In this document: in pieces, positions 8,751 through 17,514 of the stretch | Numbering within the stretch: the stretch's first letter is position 1 | How the letters are laid out: every line of letters begins with the position of its first letter | NCBI GenBank assembly: GCA_016716505.1 | Contig: JADJWF010000002.1 | Location: 62,001 to 126,000 of the forward strand | Source of the DNA: Verrucomicrobiota bacterium | Lineage (GTDB): Bacteria; Verrucomicrobiota; Verrucomicrobiia; Limisphaerales; J093 | Direction: 5' to 3' | Length of the DNA: 64,000 nucleotides | Program-made: the position numbers and the translations under genes | The notes under the pieces: model-generated | What the model was told of the DNA's origin: nothing | What the model saw: only the letters and a program-made list of their open reading frames with translations | Database searches by the model: none

Positions 8751-9817
8751 GAGGAAGCCGGCGGCTGGTTGATCCGTCGCCGCAGGTTCTCCGCCACGGC
8801 CAGGAAGGCTTGACCGGGCTGGGACCGGGGCGCCGACACGACCACGGGAACCCCGCGGTCGCCGCCTTCGCGGATTTCGGTGAAGATGGGCACCTCGCCG
8901 AGGAACGTGGTGTGCTGCCGTTCGGCCTCCCGCCGGCCGCCGCCATTGCCGAAGATTTCCACGCGGGTGCCGTCCGGCGCCGTGAAGTAACTCATGTTCT
9001 CGACGATGCCGAGGATGGGCACGTTGACCTTCTCGAACATCGCGATGCCCTTGCGCACCACGCCCACGGACGCCTCCTGCGGCGTGGTCACCACCACCCC
9101 GCCGTCAAGAGGCACCGTTTGACAGAGGGAAAGCTGAGCGTCACCAGTGCCGGGCGGCAGGTCCACCAACAGGTAGTCGAGGTCTGCCCATTCCACCGCA
9201 AACAGGAACTGTTGAATGGTCTTGCTGATCATCGGGCCACGCCAGATGACCGGCTGGTCGCCCTCGACGAGGAAGCCGATGCTCATGAGCTTCACCCCGT
9301 GGTTGACCGGCGGCACGAGTTGCTCCCGTTCGCTCACCGTCGGCCGCTGGGTCAGCCCCATCATCAGCGGAATGCTCGGGCCGTAGATGTCGCAGTCCAG
9401 CAGCCCGACGCGTTCGCCCAACTGCTGGAGCGCGCAGGCGAGGTTCACGGAGACGGTGGACTTCCCCACTCCGCCCTTGCCGCTGGCCACCGCGATCACG
9501 TGTTTCACCCCCGGCACCCGGTGCTGATTCGCCCAGGGATTCTGTCCGCCGGTCGTTCCGGCCGGCGCGGCGCCCACCGGCTGGTTCACCGTGACCGCCA
9601 CTTCCGGCGCGCCCGGCAGCGCGCGAAGCACCGCCTCCGCGTCGGATTTGATCTGCGCCGCCGCCTGCGGATTGGCGGAAGTGAGCTGCAGCAGCACGTT
9701 CACGCGGCTGCCGTCAACCGTCACGTCCTTGATCAAACCAAACGAAACAATGTCCCGCGAATACCCGGGGTACTTCACCGCCTTGAGGGCGGTCACAATG
9801 GTGTCTTGCGTCAACAT
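8747..9817 (-). CDS. Mrp/ApbC-type iron-sulfur cluster carrier ATPase, CxxC motif missing
   Basis: 356 residues. N-terminal MIP18/DUF59 domain (about 1-80), a linker, then a deviant Walker A P-loop ASGKGGVGKS (111-120), DCDIYGPSIP, VDLPPGTGDAQL (218-229) and GIVENMSYF (270-278). The family assembles and transfers 4Fe-4S clusters as a dimer. In most ApbC/Mrp proteins a CxxC pair follows NMSYF and bridges the cluster; here the corresponding residues are A280-P-D-G283. Homologs lacking the pair are known, so cluster binding by this copy is doubtful. The stop overlaps the glycosyltransferase start (GTGA). Confidence 0.93.
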   Translation of the reverse strand: MLTQDTIVTALKAVKYPGYSRDIVSFGLIKDVTVDGSRVNVLLQLTSANPQAAAQIKSDAEAVLRALPGAPEVAVTVNQPVGAAPAGTTGGQNPWANQHRVPGVKHVIAVASGKGGVGKSTVSVNLACALQQLGERVGLLDCDIYGPSIPLMMGLTQRPTVSEREQLVPPVNHGVKLMSIGFLVEGDQPVIWRGPMISKTIQQFLFAVEWADLDYLLVDLPPGTGDAQLSLCQTVPLDGGVVVTTPQEASVGVVRKGIAMFEKVNVPILGIVENMSYFTAPDGTRVEIFGNGGGRREAERQHTTFLGEVPIFTEIREGGDRGVPVVVSAPRSQPGQAFLAVAENLRRRINQPPASS

Positions 9818-9908
9818 CCGGCGGGACTCTAGCCCGAAGCCGGCAGGTGGCCAGATTTCGTTGCGCCCGTGTCAGTCTCGGGCTGGCGCGACCCCGCGGG
9901 GGCGGGCT

Positions 9909-11264
9909 TCATTCCTCCGCCAACGACGCACAAACGATCTCCCGATCGTTGCGGGCATAGACGGACCGATTGGCGAACGCGGGATGCGACCAGACCACCG
10001 GCCGGCCCGGATCCCGGTTGGTCGGTTCAATGAGGCGGGTCCGGCTGATCTCGTCGTAGCCAGCCGGGGTGAGGCGCGCGATGATCAAGTCGCCCCGCTC
10101 ATTGGCGAGGAGGAAGCGGTCCCCGTGCTTGACCAGAAAGGCGTTGCCCCAGCGGGTTTCCTTCTCCGGCGTGGTGGCGGCCAGCGTTTCCCACACCCGC
10201 TCGCCGGTTTCCAACTTGAGACACCGCAACTGCCCATAGCTGCACACACCGTAGATGTGCCCGCCCTCGATGAAGGGAGTGGCGATGATGGAGTGCAGGT
10301 AGGTTGTGTCCTTTTCGCTCACCTTCGGACTTCGCCACAGGACTTGGGGCTCCCCCGATCCCAGCCGCAGGGCCAGGGAGCCGTTGTAAAACGCCGTCAC
10401 GAAGAGCATGTCGCCCGCCAGGCGCGGTGTCGGCGCGGTGAGCCCGTACCGGCTCTCAAACGGCACCGTCCAAAGAACCTGGCCCGTCGCGGGATCGAGC
10501 GCGTTGACCGCTTCGGGATGCCACACGATCACCATGCGCCGGCCGCCGTACTCGATCAGCGTCGGCGGCCCGTAACCCGGTTCCCGGGCCGACAGGGCCC
10601 GCCAAAGCTCCTTGCCGGTGTGCTTGTCGAAAGCCACCGCGACGCTCCCGTCGCCGCCGACCAGACACACCAGCCGATCCTCAACGAGGAGCGGGTGTCC
10701 GGCGAAACCCCACTCCGGCGTCTTCGCTCCGAAATCCCGTTTGAAATCGCGGGACCAGATCGGCCGCCCGGAAGCGGCGTCAAGGCAGAACAAGTTGCCC
10801 TCGGCACCCAGTGTGAACACCCGATCCCCGTCCACGAGCGGGGTGCAGCGCGGACCGGCCGCGTAGCTGATCGTGTAGGGCGCATCATAGGCGTGGGTCC
10901 ACAGAATCTTCCCGGTTGTTTCCTCGAGGCACAGCACCCGCTCGATGCCGGGCACCAGCGCCTTGGTGAACGGATCGCCCGGGTTGGCCGCGCCGGTCGG
11001 GAGTTGCCGGTCCATCACGTACACACGCCCCGCCGCCACCGCCGGCCCGGAGTAGCCCGCCCCGATGGGCGTCCGCCAGCGGAACTTGAGCCCGCTCGCG
11101 GGGAACCGCTCAACAATCCCGGTCTCCCGCCAGACGGCGTCGCGTTGCGGTCCCAACCACTGCGGCCAGTCATCGGCGGCAGCCGAAACCGCGAGGCACA
11201 GCGCAAAGGGCAAAAGCAGGCGACAACGACAACCCGCTGCCAGACGCAAAAGCTCGGTAAGCAT
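9909..11264 (-). CDS. Secreted PQQ-like beta-propeller repeat protein (DWPQW type)
   Basis: 451 residues. N-terminal signal peptide (LLLPFALCLAVSAAA, cleavage expected near residue 30), then DDWPQWLGPQRDAVWRETG, the characteristic opening of the verrucomicrobial/planctomycetal PQQ-like propeller family. Repeated blade motifs are visible: LCLEETTGKILWTHAYD, FCLDAASGRPIWSRDF, VAFDKHTGKELWRA, NALDPATGQVLWTVPF, RCLKLETGERVWET. Likely periplasmic; no catalytic calcium/PQQ dehydrogenase motifs are apparent, so a structural or binding role is possible. Two paralogs lie at 15692-16960 and 19824-21374. Confidence 0.88.
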   Translation of the reverse strand: MLTELLRLAAGCRCRLLLPFALCLAVSAAADDWPQWLGPQRDAVWRETGIVERFPASGLKFRWRTPIGAGYSGPAVAAGRVYVMDRQLPTGAANPGDPFTKALVPGIERVLCLEETTGKILWTHAYDAPYTISYAAGPRCTPLVDGDRVFTLGAEGNLFCLDAASGRPIWSRDFKRDFGAKTPEWGFAGHPLLVEDRLVCLVGGDGSVAVAFDKHTGKELWRALSAREPGYGPPTLIEYGGRRMVIVWHPEAVNALDPATGQVLWTVPFESRYGLTAPTPRLAGDMLFVTAFYNGSLALRLGSGEPQVLWRSPKVSEKDTTYLHSIIATPFIEGGHIYGVCSYGQLRCLKLETGERVWETLAATTPEKETRWGNAFLVKHGDRFLLANERGDLIIARLTPAGYDEISRTRLIEPTNRDPGRPVVWSHPAFANRSVYARNDREIVCASLAEE

Positions 11265-11419
11265 GACGCCAACGATAGTGGATGACCGCTGACGCTTGGC
11301 AAATCAGACCAGAATCGCGGCGCAGCACCGAACAGCCCCCTGGCGGCTGCGCCACCGGGCCGCCCCCCAGCGCCCCGGACCACCGCGGAACGCGGCGCTG
11401 ACTCGGATTCCCCACCGTT

Positions 11420-11528
11420 CGCACTCAACGCCAACAGATGGTAGCCACCGGCGTGAGCCGGCGGAGGCGCGTCTAGGCCGCCCGGACCGCCGCCTCACGG
11501 CGGCTGCCACGCGGATGAAAAATCTCGG
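11420..11528. repeat. REP-like GC-rich hairpin region downstream of hrpA
   Basis: Intergenic DNA with two short inverted repeats: an imperfect 8-bp pair (CCACCGGC / GCCGGCGG, 4-nt loop) near 11444-11463 and a perfect 6-bp pair CCGCCG (11487-11492) / CGGCGG (11498-11503). Such clustered G+C palindromes between genes resemble REP elements. It lies just past the hrpA stop; no T-run follows, so an intrinsic terminator is not supported. The rest of 11265-11420 shows nothing recognisable. Confidence 0.4.
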
Positions 11529-14500
11529 TTAAACCGCAGACCGCACCGCTGCCACGGCCTCTTCGAGCTTCTTGGGGGAAACCGGCTCGGCGGTGCCGAG
11601 CTCCTGCGCGAACACCGACACCTTGAACTCCTCCACCAGCCAGCGCAGGCGTTCCCACGCGGGCCGGGCAGGCGGAGATGGCATCGCCGCTGGCGCGAGC
11701 TGGCGCAGCGCTTCGACGAATGGCCGTACCCGCTGCGCTTTCTCTGCATCCTTCGCCGGATTCACTGCCGCCCGGTCGGCGCGCACCTGCATCGCCCGGA
11801 GGTAACGCGGCAGATGGGTCAACCGGTCGAAGGGCACTCGCTCGAGGAAGTCTGCCGGCACCAGCGCGTCCAGCTCGGCCGCCAGCCCCGGGAACGGCTT
11901 GCGGTGCAGCGTGAGCGCGTGCCGGAGTTCGAGGATGACGCCGGCCAGTTCAACCAGGCGCGCGGCGGCGCCGGGTAACCGCCCCCGTGCCGAGGTCACA
12001 TACTCCACGAAGGCTGCTGCCGTCCGCGGTGGCGGCTCGGGCACCGGAAACAGGTATCGCTCGAGACACTTCCAGGCGGTGTCCAGCAGTTGATCGGCGC
12101 CGCCGAGGGCGGCGTACGCCACGGCCCTGAGGCGCAGGCTGCGCAAATCCTTCTGCAGCCGGGTTACCTCCCGATGCAGCACCTGCGCGGCGAGCCGCGG
12201 CACGCCCTGCCGGGAAGCGGCCGCCGCCACGGCGGGATCCCGGAACAGGCGAAGGTTGACCGCCTGATCCTCGACCTCCAATCCGGGAAAGGCATGGAGC
12301 GGCAATCCGCCCACTTCGCTGACCATCACGCGCTCGGGCAACTCCCCGAAATCCCAGTCCCGAAGCTCGTACCGCTCCCACCGCTGAACCGCCTCGTCCC
12401 ACGCACGCTTCTCGGCGGGCGTCGTATGCTGGCGGACCGCTTCGCGCACCGCTTCCAAGTCACGCCCCGCAGCCAGCGGCTGCCCCTCGCTCCCAACGAC
12501 TTCGTACCTGGGTCGCAAGTGTTCCGGGAGCACGGCAGCGGCCCAGGCGTTCGCCGGGATCTCCAGCCCGAAGCGACGGCGAATGAACTCGCTCGCGGCG
12601 GCGAGGTAATCGGGCGCCTCGGGCGCGACATTTGCCACGACTTCACGCGCCGTCGCAGCCAGGGGCATCAGCGCGCGGCGCAACGGCTTGGGCAGTTCAC
12701 GGAGCAGGTGAGCCACCCGCTCCTCGCGCAGTGCCGGCACGGCCCATTCCAGTCGGGCCGGGTCCACGGCCTCGACCAAGCGTGCCGCCAGTCGGACGGT
12801 GATGCCATCGCGCTCCTCGCCCGGGGCGTAGGCATACTGCACGGGAAGCGCGTGGTCTCCCATGTTGATGGCATCGGGGAACGCGGCGCGATCGAATCCG
12901 GCGGCCTGTTCCCCCAGCAAATCGCCTTCCCGGGCACACAGGAAATCCCGCGCGCCGCTCTCCCGCAACGCCCGGTTCAGGTCCGGCAATGACGAAACGT
13001 CTTTGAGCCGGGCGGCGTAATACGCCGCCAGCGCCTCGTCGAGGTCGGGCACCACGCGATGGGTCAACCGCGTCTGCCACAGCTCGATCTTCTCCCGCAG
13101 TCGGCGGTTGTGTTCGATGAACGGATAGCGGTCGGCGTCGAGATCTTCCTCGACCAACGCCGAACGGATGAAGATCCGGGTGGCCTCCGCAGCGTTGACC
13201 CGGCCGTAACCAACGGCCCGCTCGCGCAGCACCAAACCGCGGAGCCGGACCTTCTCGGTGGCCAGCACCCGACCGCTCCTTGCGTCCCAACGCGCGTTTT
13301 CATGAGTCACCCGGACGACATGCGGCGCCAGTTCGATTACCCACTCTGGATCAATCGCCGCCACGGTCCGGAGAAAGGTCCGGGACGTCTCCATGATTTC
13401 GCCCGCGACGAGCCACGCCGGCTGCGCCGGCTTCGCCGCCCGTGCGGCGTCGGCCGCCGCTCCCGCCTTGCGCGAGGGGTCGGGCCCCTTGTCGAACAAG
13501 GCGGACCCCGGAAAGACCATGGCCTGGCGCCCGGCGGCCACCGCGTAGAGGTTGCGCTCTGCCCGCTGCGCCACGTGGCCCAGCAGCCCCGTCAACACCG
13601 CCCGATGAATCGCGGCGTAGTCCGGATCAAACGCTTGCCGTTGCGCCCGGCGTGGTCGGCCGCCTTGGGCTTCGGACTCTGCGCCGCCCCGGTCAGCGTG
13701 CCGCTTCCCGTCCGCCATCGCCTCTTCGAGCTGGGCGTGAATCTCCCGCCACTCGCGCATCCGCAGGTACGAAAGGAAGTGGGCCTTGCAGAACTTCCGC
13801 ATCTGGCTCTGCGTCTTCAGCGAGTCCCAGGTGTCGTGGTAGGCCCGCCAGATGTTGAGCAGCGTGAGGAAGTCAGATTGTGGATGTTGGAAGCGGCGGT
13901 GCGCCGCCTCGGCCGCGTCTCGTTGCTCCGCCGGGCGCTCGCGCGGGTCCTGAATACTCAACCCCGCGGCAATCACGAGCACCTCGGGCAATACTCCCTC
14001 CTGCCGCGCCTCCAGCAGCATTCGCCCGATGGCGGGATCCACCGGAAGCCGGGCCAGCTCCCGCCCCAGAGGCGTGAGTACGCGCTGATCGTCCAGCGCG
14101 CCGAGTTCCTGCAACAACTGGTACGCGCCACTGATCGCGCCCGGACTCGGCGGGTCAATGAACGGGAAGCTCTCCACCTCGCCCAGCCGATGCGCCTTCA
14201 ACCGCAGGATCACGTCCGCAAGGTCGCAACGCTGGATCTCCGGCTCCTGAAAGCGGGGCCGGGCGTTGAAGTCCTCCTCGGAATAGAGGCGGACGCAAAT
14301 ACCGTCGGCGACGCGTCCGCACCGGCCCTTCCGCTGGTTGGCGCTGCTCTGGGCGATCGGTTCCACGGGCAGCCGGTTCGTGCGGGTTGGGGCGTGGTAA
14401 CGGCTGATCCGCGCCAGCCCCGTGTCCACCACGTAGCGGATGCGCGGCACCGTGACCGAGGTCTCGGCGATGTTCGTCGCCACCACGACGCGCCGCCGCG

Positions 14501-15677
14501 GTCCGGGCGCGAAGACGCTCTGTTGCTCGCCCGCCGTCAACCGGCCGTAGAGCGGGATCACGTCCACGCGGTCGCCCCGCCGCGCGGCCAGCAGCTCGCA
14601 AGTCTCGCGAATGTCGCGTTCGCCCGGCATGAAGACCAGCGCGTCGCCGGCCGGTGATTCGTCCAGGAGTTCCTCCACCGCCGCGACCGCGGCGTCAATG
14701 TAGGTGATCTCGCCCGCCTCCTCGGCGGCTGCATCGAGCGGCCGGTAACGGACCTCCACGGGAAACAATCGGCCGGACACCTCGATCACCGGCGCGCCGC
14801 CGAACGCCGCCGCGAACCGCTCGGTGTCAATCGTGGCGGAGGTGATGACGAGTTTGAGGTCGTCGCGTCGTGCCAGCAGCAGCTTCAAGTAACCGAGCAG
14901 GAAGTCTATGTTCAGCGACCGCTCGTGCGCCTCGTCGAGGAGGATCACCTCGTACTCCGACAGCAACGGATCCCCTTGCACCTCGGCCAGCAGGATCCCG
15001 TCGGTCATCACCTTCACGCTCGTCTCCGGCCGCGTCTGATCGTCGAACCGAATCTGGCAGCCCACCTCGCGGCCCCACTCGACCTGCAGTTCCTCCGCCA
15101 GTCGCCGCGAAATGGACAGGGCCGCCACGCGCCGCGGCTGGGTGCAACCGATCCGCGCCCGCAAGCCCAGCCCCGCCTCAAGGCACATTTTCGGCAACTG
15201 CGTGGTCTTGCCCGAACCCGTCTCGCCCGCCACGACGACGACCCGGTGACTCCGGAGAGCGGCCACGATGTCGTCCTTGCGGGCCGTGATGGGAAGCTCC
15301 GGCGGGTAACTCAGATGCTCGAGAACCCGCCGGCGCCGTTCGCGCAGGCCGATGGACGCCCGGGCCTCGCCCAGCCAGCGGCTCAACGGCAGACGGTCCA
15401 GGGTGGCCCGGCCCGTGCGCAGGTCTTCCATCGCCGCCATCAAGCGCCGCCCCAGCCGGACTTGGTCGGGCAAGAGGCATTGCGGCAACAGGCGTTTCAA
15501 TTCGTGAAGGGCAGGAGCCTCGCGCACAGGGGCGAGTTGGTCGCAAATCACGCGACCGGACGCAACTGGCGAGTCGAGGTCTGGTCCCGTCTCGGTGGCT
15601 GGGCTGCCTTCGGCAAGGGATCGGCGCCGGTCGAATGGCCGTGGCCCGGAAGTCGTTTGAATTACCGCCCCCTTCAA
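11529..15677 (-). CDS. hrpA: ATP-dependent RNA helicase HrpA (DEAH box)
   Basis: 1382 residues, close to the usual HrpA length. Helicase core: Walker A GETGSGKTTQLP (151-162), Walker B DEAHERS (248-254), motif III SATIDTERF, then helicase C-terminal domain (VFMPGERDIRETCELL, VVVATNIAETSVTVP), an RNA-binding-rich HA2/OB region, and the long DUF3418-type C-terminal domain. HrpA is a cytoplasmic 3'-5' RNA helicase reported to resolve stalled ribosomes and process mRNA. The start shown is a TTG at 15677; GTG codons a few dozen residues inside are equally possible because homology begins near HELKRLLPQC (about 58). Divergent from the propeller gene at 15692, with almost no intergenic space. Confidence 0.93.
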   Translation of the reverse strand: MKGAVIQTTSGPRPFDRRRSLAEGSPATETGPDLDSPVASGRVICDQLAPVREAPALHELKRLLPQCLLPDQVRLGRRLMAAMEDLRTGRATLDRLPLSRWLGEARASIGLRERRRRVLEHLSYPPELPITARKDDIVAALRSHRVVVVAGETGSGKTTQLPKMCLEAGLGLRARIGCTQPRRVAALSISRRLAEELQVEWGREVGCQIRFDDQTRPETSVKVMTDGILLAEVQGDPLLSEYEVILLDEAHERSLNIDFLLGYLKLLLARRDDLKLVITSATIDTERFAAAFGGAPVIEVSGRLFPVEVRYRPLDAAAEEAGEITYIDAAVAAVEELLDESPAGDALVFMPGERDIRETCELLAARRGDRVDVIPLYGRLTAGEQQSVFAPGPRRRVVVATNIAETSVTVPRIRYVVDTGLARISRYHAPTRTNRLPVEPIAQSSANQRKGRCGRVADGICVRLYSEEDFNARPRFQEPEIQRCDLADVILRLKAHRLGEVESFPFIDPPSPGAISGAYQLLQELGALDDQRVLTPLGRELARLPVDPAIGRMLLEARQEGVLPEVLVIAAGLSIQDPRERPAEQRDAAEAAHRRFQHPQSDFLTLLNIWRAYHDTWDSLKTQSQMRKFCKAHFLSYLRMREWREIHAQLEEAMADGKRHADRGGAESEAQGGRPRRAQRQAFDPDYAAIHRAVLTGLLGHVAQRAERNLYAVAAGRQAMVFPGSALFDKGPDPSRKAGAAADAARAAKPAQPAWLVAGEIMETSRTFLRTVAAIDPEWVIELAPHVVRVTHENARWDARSGRVLATEKVRLRGLVLRERAVGYGRVNAAEATRIFIRSALVEEDLDADRYPFIEHNRRLREKIELWQTRLTHRVVPDLDEALAAYYAARLKDVSSLPDLNRALRESGARDFLCAREGDLLGEQAAGFDRAAFPDAINMGDHALPVQYAYAPGEERDGITVRLAARLVEAVDPARLEWAVPALREERVAHLLRELPKPLRRALMPLAATAREVVANVAPEAPDYLAAASEFIRRRFGLEIPANAWAAAVLPEHLRPRYEVVGSEGQPLAAGRDLEAVREAVRQHTTPAEKRAWDEAVQRWERYELRDWDFGELPERVMVSEVGGLPLHAFPGLEVEDQAVNLRLFRDPAVAAAASRQGVPRLAAQVLHREVTRLQKDLRSLRLRAVAYAALGGADQLLDTAWKCLERYLFPVPEPPPRTAAAFVEYVTSARGRLPGAAARLVELAGVILELRHALTLHRKPFPGLAAELDALVPADFLERVPFDRLTHLPRYLRAMQVRADRAAVNPAKDAEKAQRVRPFVEALRQLAPAAMPSPPARPAWERLRWLVEEFKVSVFAQELGTAEPVSPKKLEEAVAAVRSAV

Positions 15678-15691
15678 CTAATCTCCGCCCC

Positions 15692-16960
15692 ATGAAAACT
15701 GCCAACCCTCTTGCCCTGCTGGCCCTGACTTCGCTCCTCGCGTGCGGCGGCGCCGCGGCCGCCGACTGGCCCCAGTGGCGCGGCCCGGCGCGCAACGGCG
15801 TGTCCACCGAAACCGGTTTGCTCCAAGAATGGCCGACCGATGGCCCGAAGCTGGTGTGGAAGATCAGCCATGCCGGTTCGGGCTACGCGGCACCGGCGAT
15901 CGTCGGCGATCGCATCTACCTTCTCGGCAACGAGGGCCTGGAGAATGAGTTCGTCTTGGCGCTTGACGCGAAAGACGGTCGCCGCCTGTGGTCCACGCGC
16001 CTCGGCAACGTGGGCAACCCGAAGCAGAACCCCAACTTCCCGGCCGCCCGGTCAACGCCCACGGTGGATGGCGCGGTCCTCTACGCGCTGGGTTCCGACG
16101 GCGACCTGGCCTGCCTCGACACCGCAACTGGCACTGTACGATGGAAGAAGAGCCTCAGGTCTGATTTCGCCGGCAAGCCCGGCGAGTGGGCGTACGCGGA
16201 GTCGCCCCTCGTGGACGGCGACACGTTGATTTGCACCCCGGGCGGCAGGGAGGCCACTGTGCTCGCGCTCAACAAGCGGACAGGCGACGTGCTCTGGCAG
16301 TGCGCCACGCCGGAAGGCGATGAGGCGGGCTACGCCTCGGCCATCGCGGTGGAAGTGGGCGGCGTGCCACAGTACGTGCAGCTTCTGCAGAAGGGACTGG
16401 TGGGCGTGGACGCCAAGACGGGACGGCTGCTGTGGCGGTTCGACAAAGCGACCAGCCGCTACAACGCCAATATTCCATCGCCCCTCGCCGACCGGGACAT
16501 CATCTACTGCGCTTCGGCCGGCACGGGCGGCGGGGCCGTGCGGGTCCGGGCCGCTGACGGCGGGGTGAAGGCGGAGGCGCTTTACTTCGAGGCCAAACTT
16601 CCCACGGCCATTGGCGGCGCGGTGAAAGTCGGCAACTGGCTGTTTGGAACCTCGAGCCAGGCGATGCTGTGCGCCGACTTCGCCACCGGGCAAATCAAGT
16701 GGGAGGACCGGGCCCTCGGCGCGGGAGCCCTCATCTACGCGGACGGCCGGCTTTACCTGAACGCCGAAAGCGGACCGGTGGCCTTGATCGAGCCCACCCC
16801 CGACGGTTATCGCGAGAAAGGGCGGTTCACGCCTCCCGACCGTCCGAAACGCATCAGCCCGATGGAGAAGGCGTGGGCCTACCCGGCACTCTCGGCCGGC
16901 CGCCTGTATCTGCGCGACCACGGGATGCTGTGGTGCTATGACGTGAAAGCGGGAGGGTGA
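15692..16960 (+). CDS. Secreted PQQ-like beta-propeller repeat protein
   Basis: 422 residues from the ATG at 15692 (MKTANPLALLALTSLLACGG). Signal peptide ending in GGAAAA, then DWPQWRGPARNGVSTETGLL, the family opening. Blade motifs: LALDAKDGRRLWSTRLG, ACLDTATGTVRWKKSL, LALNKRTGDVLWQCA, VGVDAKTGRLLWRFD, LCADFATGQIKWEDR. A Cys at residue 18 (LLAC) could act as a lipobox but the AAA-A site of signal peptidase I looks better. Probable periplasmic protein of unknown activity. The start is 14 nt from the hrpA start on the other strand, so its promoter must lie inside the hrpA 5' end. Confidence 0.88.
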   Translation: MKTANPLALLALTSLLACGGAAAADWPQWRGPARNGVSTETGLLQEWPTDGPKLVWKISHAGSGYAAPAIVGDRIYLLGNEGLENEFVLALDAKDGRRLWSTRLGNVGNPKQNPNFPAARSTPTVDGAVLYALGSDGDLACLDTATGTVRWKKSLRSDFAGKPGEWAYAESPLVDGDTLICTPGGREATVLALNKRTGDVLWQCATPEGDEAGYASAIAVEVGGVPQYVQLLQKGLVGVDAKTGRLLWRFDKATSRYNANIPSPLADRDIIYCASAGTGGGAVRVRAADGGVKAEALYFEAKLPTAIGGAVKVGNWLFGTSSQAMLCADFATGQIKWEDRALGAGALIYADGRLYLNAESGPVALIEPTPDGYREKGRFTPPDRPKRISPMEKAWAYPALSAGRLYLRDHGMLWCYDVKAGG

Positions 16961-17074
16961 GGCAAGAGCGTTCGCTTCGCGGGACCGCCGGCTGGCAGAC
17001 GGATGTTCGTGCCACCCGAAACGCTGGGGCTGGAACGGGTTGCCCGGCTTGCCCGGCCGTCCGACAAAACTGAG

Positions 17075-17392
17075 ATGTGGGAGAAGGCCGTTTTCCTCCA
17101 ACAGCCGCCTCACGGTGGTTTCACTCTCTCGATCCAGTCCGGCCTGGCCTCGTTCCCGGCGGAGAATTGGTTTCTGATTGGGGGCGCGCTCCTGCCCCTG
17201 CTTGGCTTCGGGTTGCTCCTCCTGCTCTGGGCGATTGGGGGAATTCGTCGCGGCCAATTCCACTACAGCGGCGGCTGGCTCCATCGGCGTCATGATGGCT
17301 GGATATTTTGGGCCGTGACCCTGTCCTGCGCCGCGTCGGGCTTGGCCATCATGCTCGCGGCCACCTGGCTGGCGTTGGAATTGTTCCGATGA
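17075..17392 (+). CDS. Small membrane protein of unknown function, two transmembrane segments
   Basis: 105 residues from the ATG at 17075 (MWEKAVFLQQPP); the frame is open from 17003. Two clear hydrophobic helices, FLIGGALLPLLGFGLLLLLW and FWAVTLSCAASGLAIMLAAT, are separated by a basic loop (GGIRRGQFHYSGGWLHRRHDG), consistent with N-out/C-out topology around a cytoplasmic loop. I do not recognise the family. The hydrophobic pattern with charged loop argues for a real gene. It follows the propeller gene by about 110 nt and precedes the Nramp-like transporter. Confidence 0.6.
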   Translation: MWEKAVFLQQPPHGGFTLSIQSGLASFPAENWFLIGGALLPLLGFGLLLLLWAIGGIRRGQFHYSGGWLHRRHDGWIFWAVTLSCAASGLAIMLAATWLALELFR

Positions 17393-17514
17393 CCTTGTCC
17401 TGCGCGCAACCGTCGGCATACGGCGCGCGGTTTGAGAGGTGACGCGCCTCTCTCAACAATCGCGCCCCCGGGTTGGAGCTTGTCCGGCGACGGCCAAGGC
17501 CGGAGACTCGCACC

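Noticed and set aside
16052..17419. A long minus-strand frame across the propeller gene and small membrane gene
   Set aside because: Arg/Pro/Gln-rich shadow sequence without domains; the plus-strand genes have signal peptide and membrane helices.
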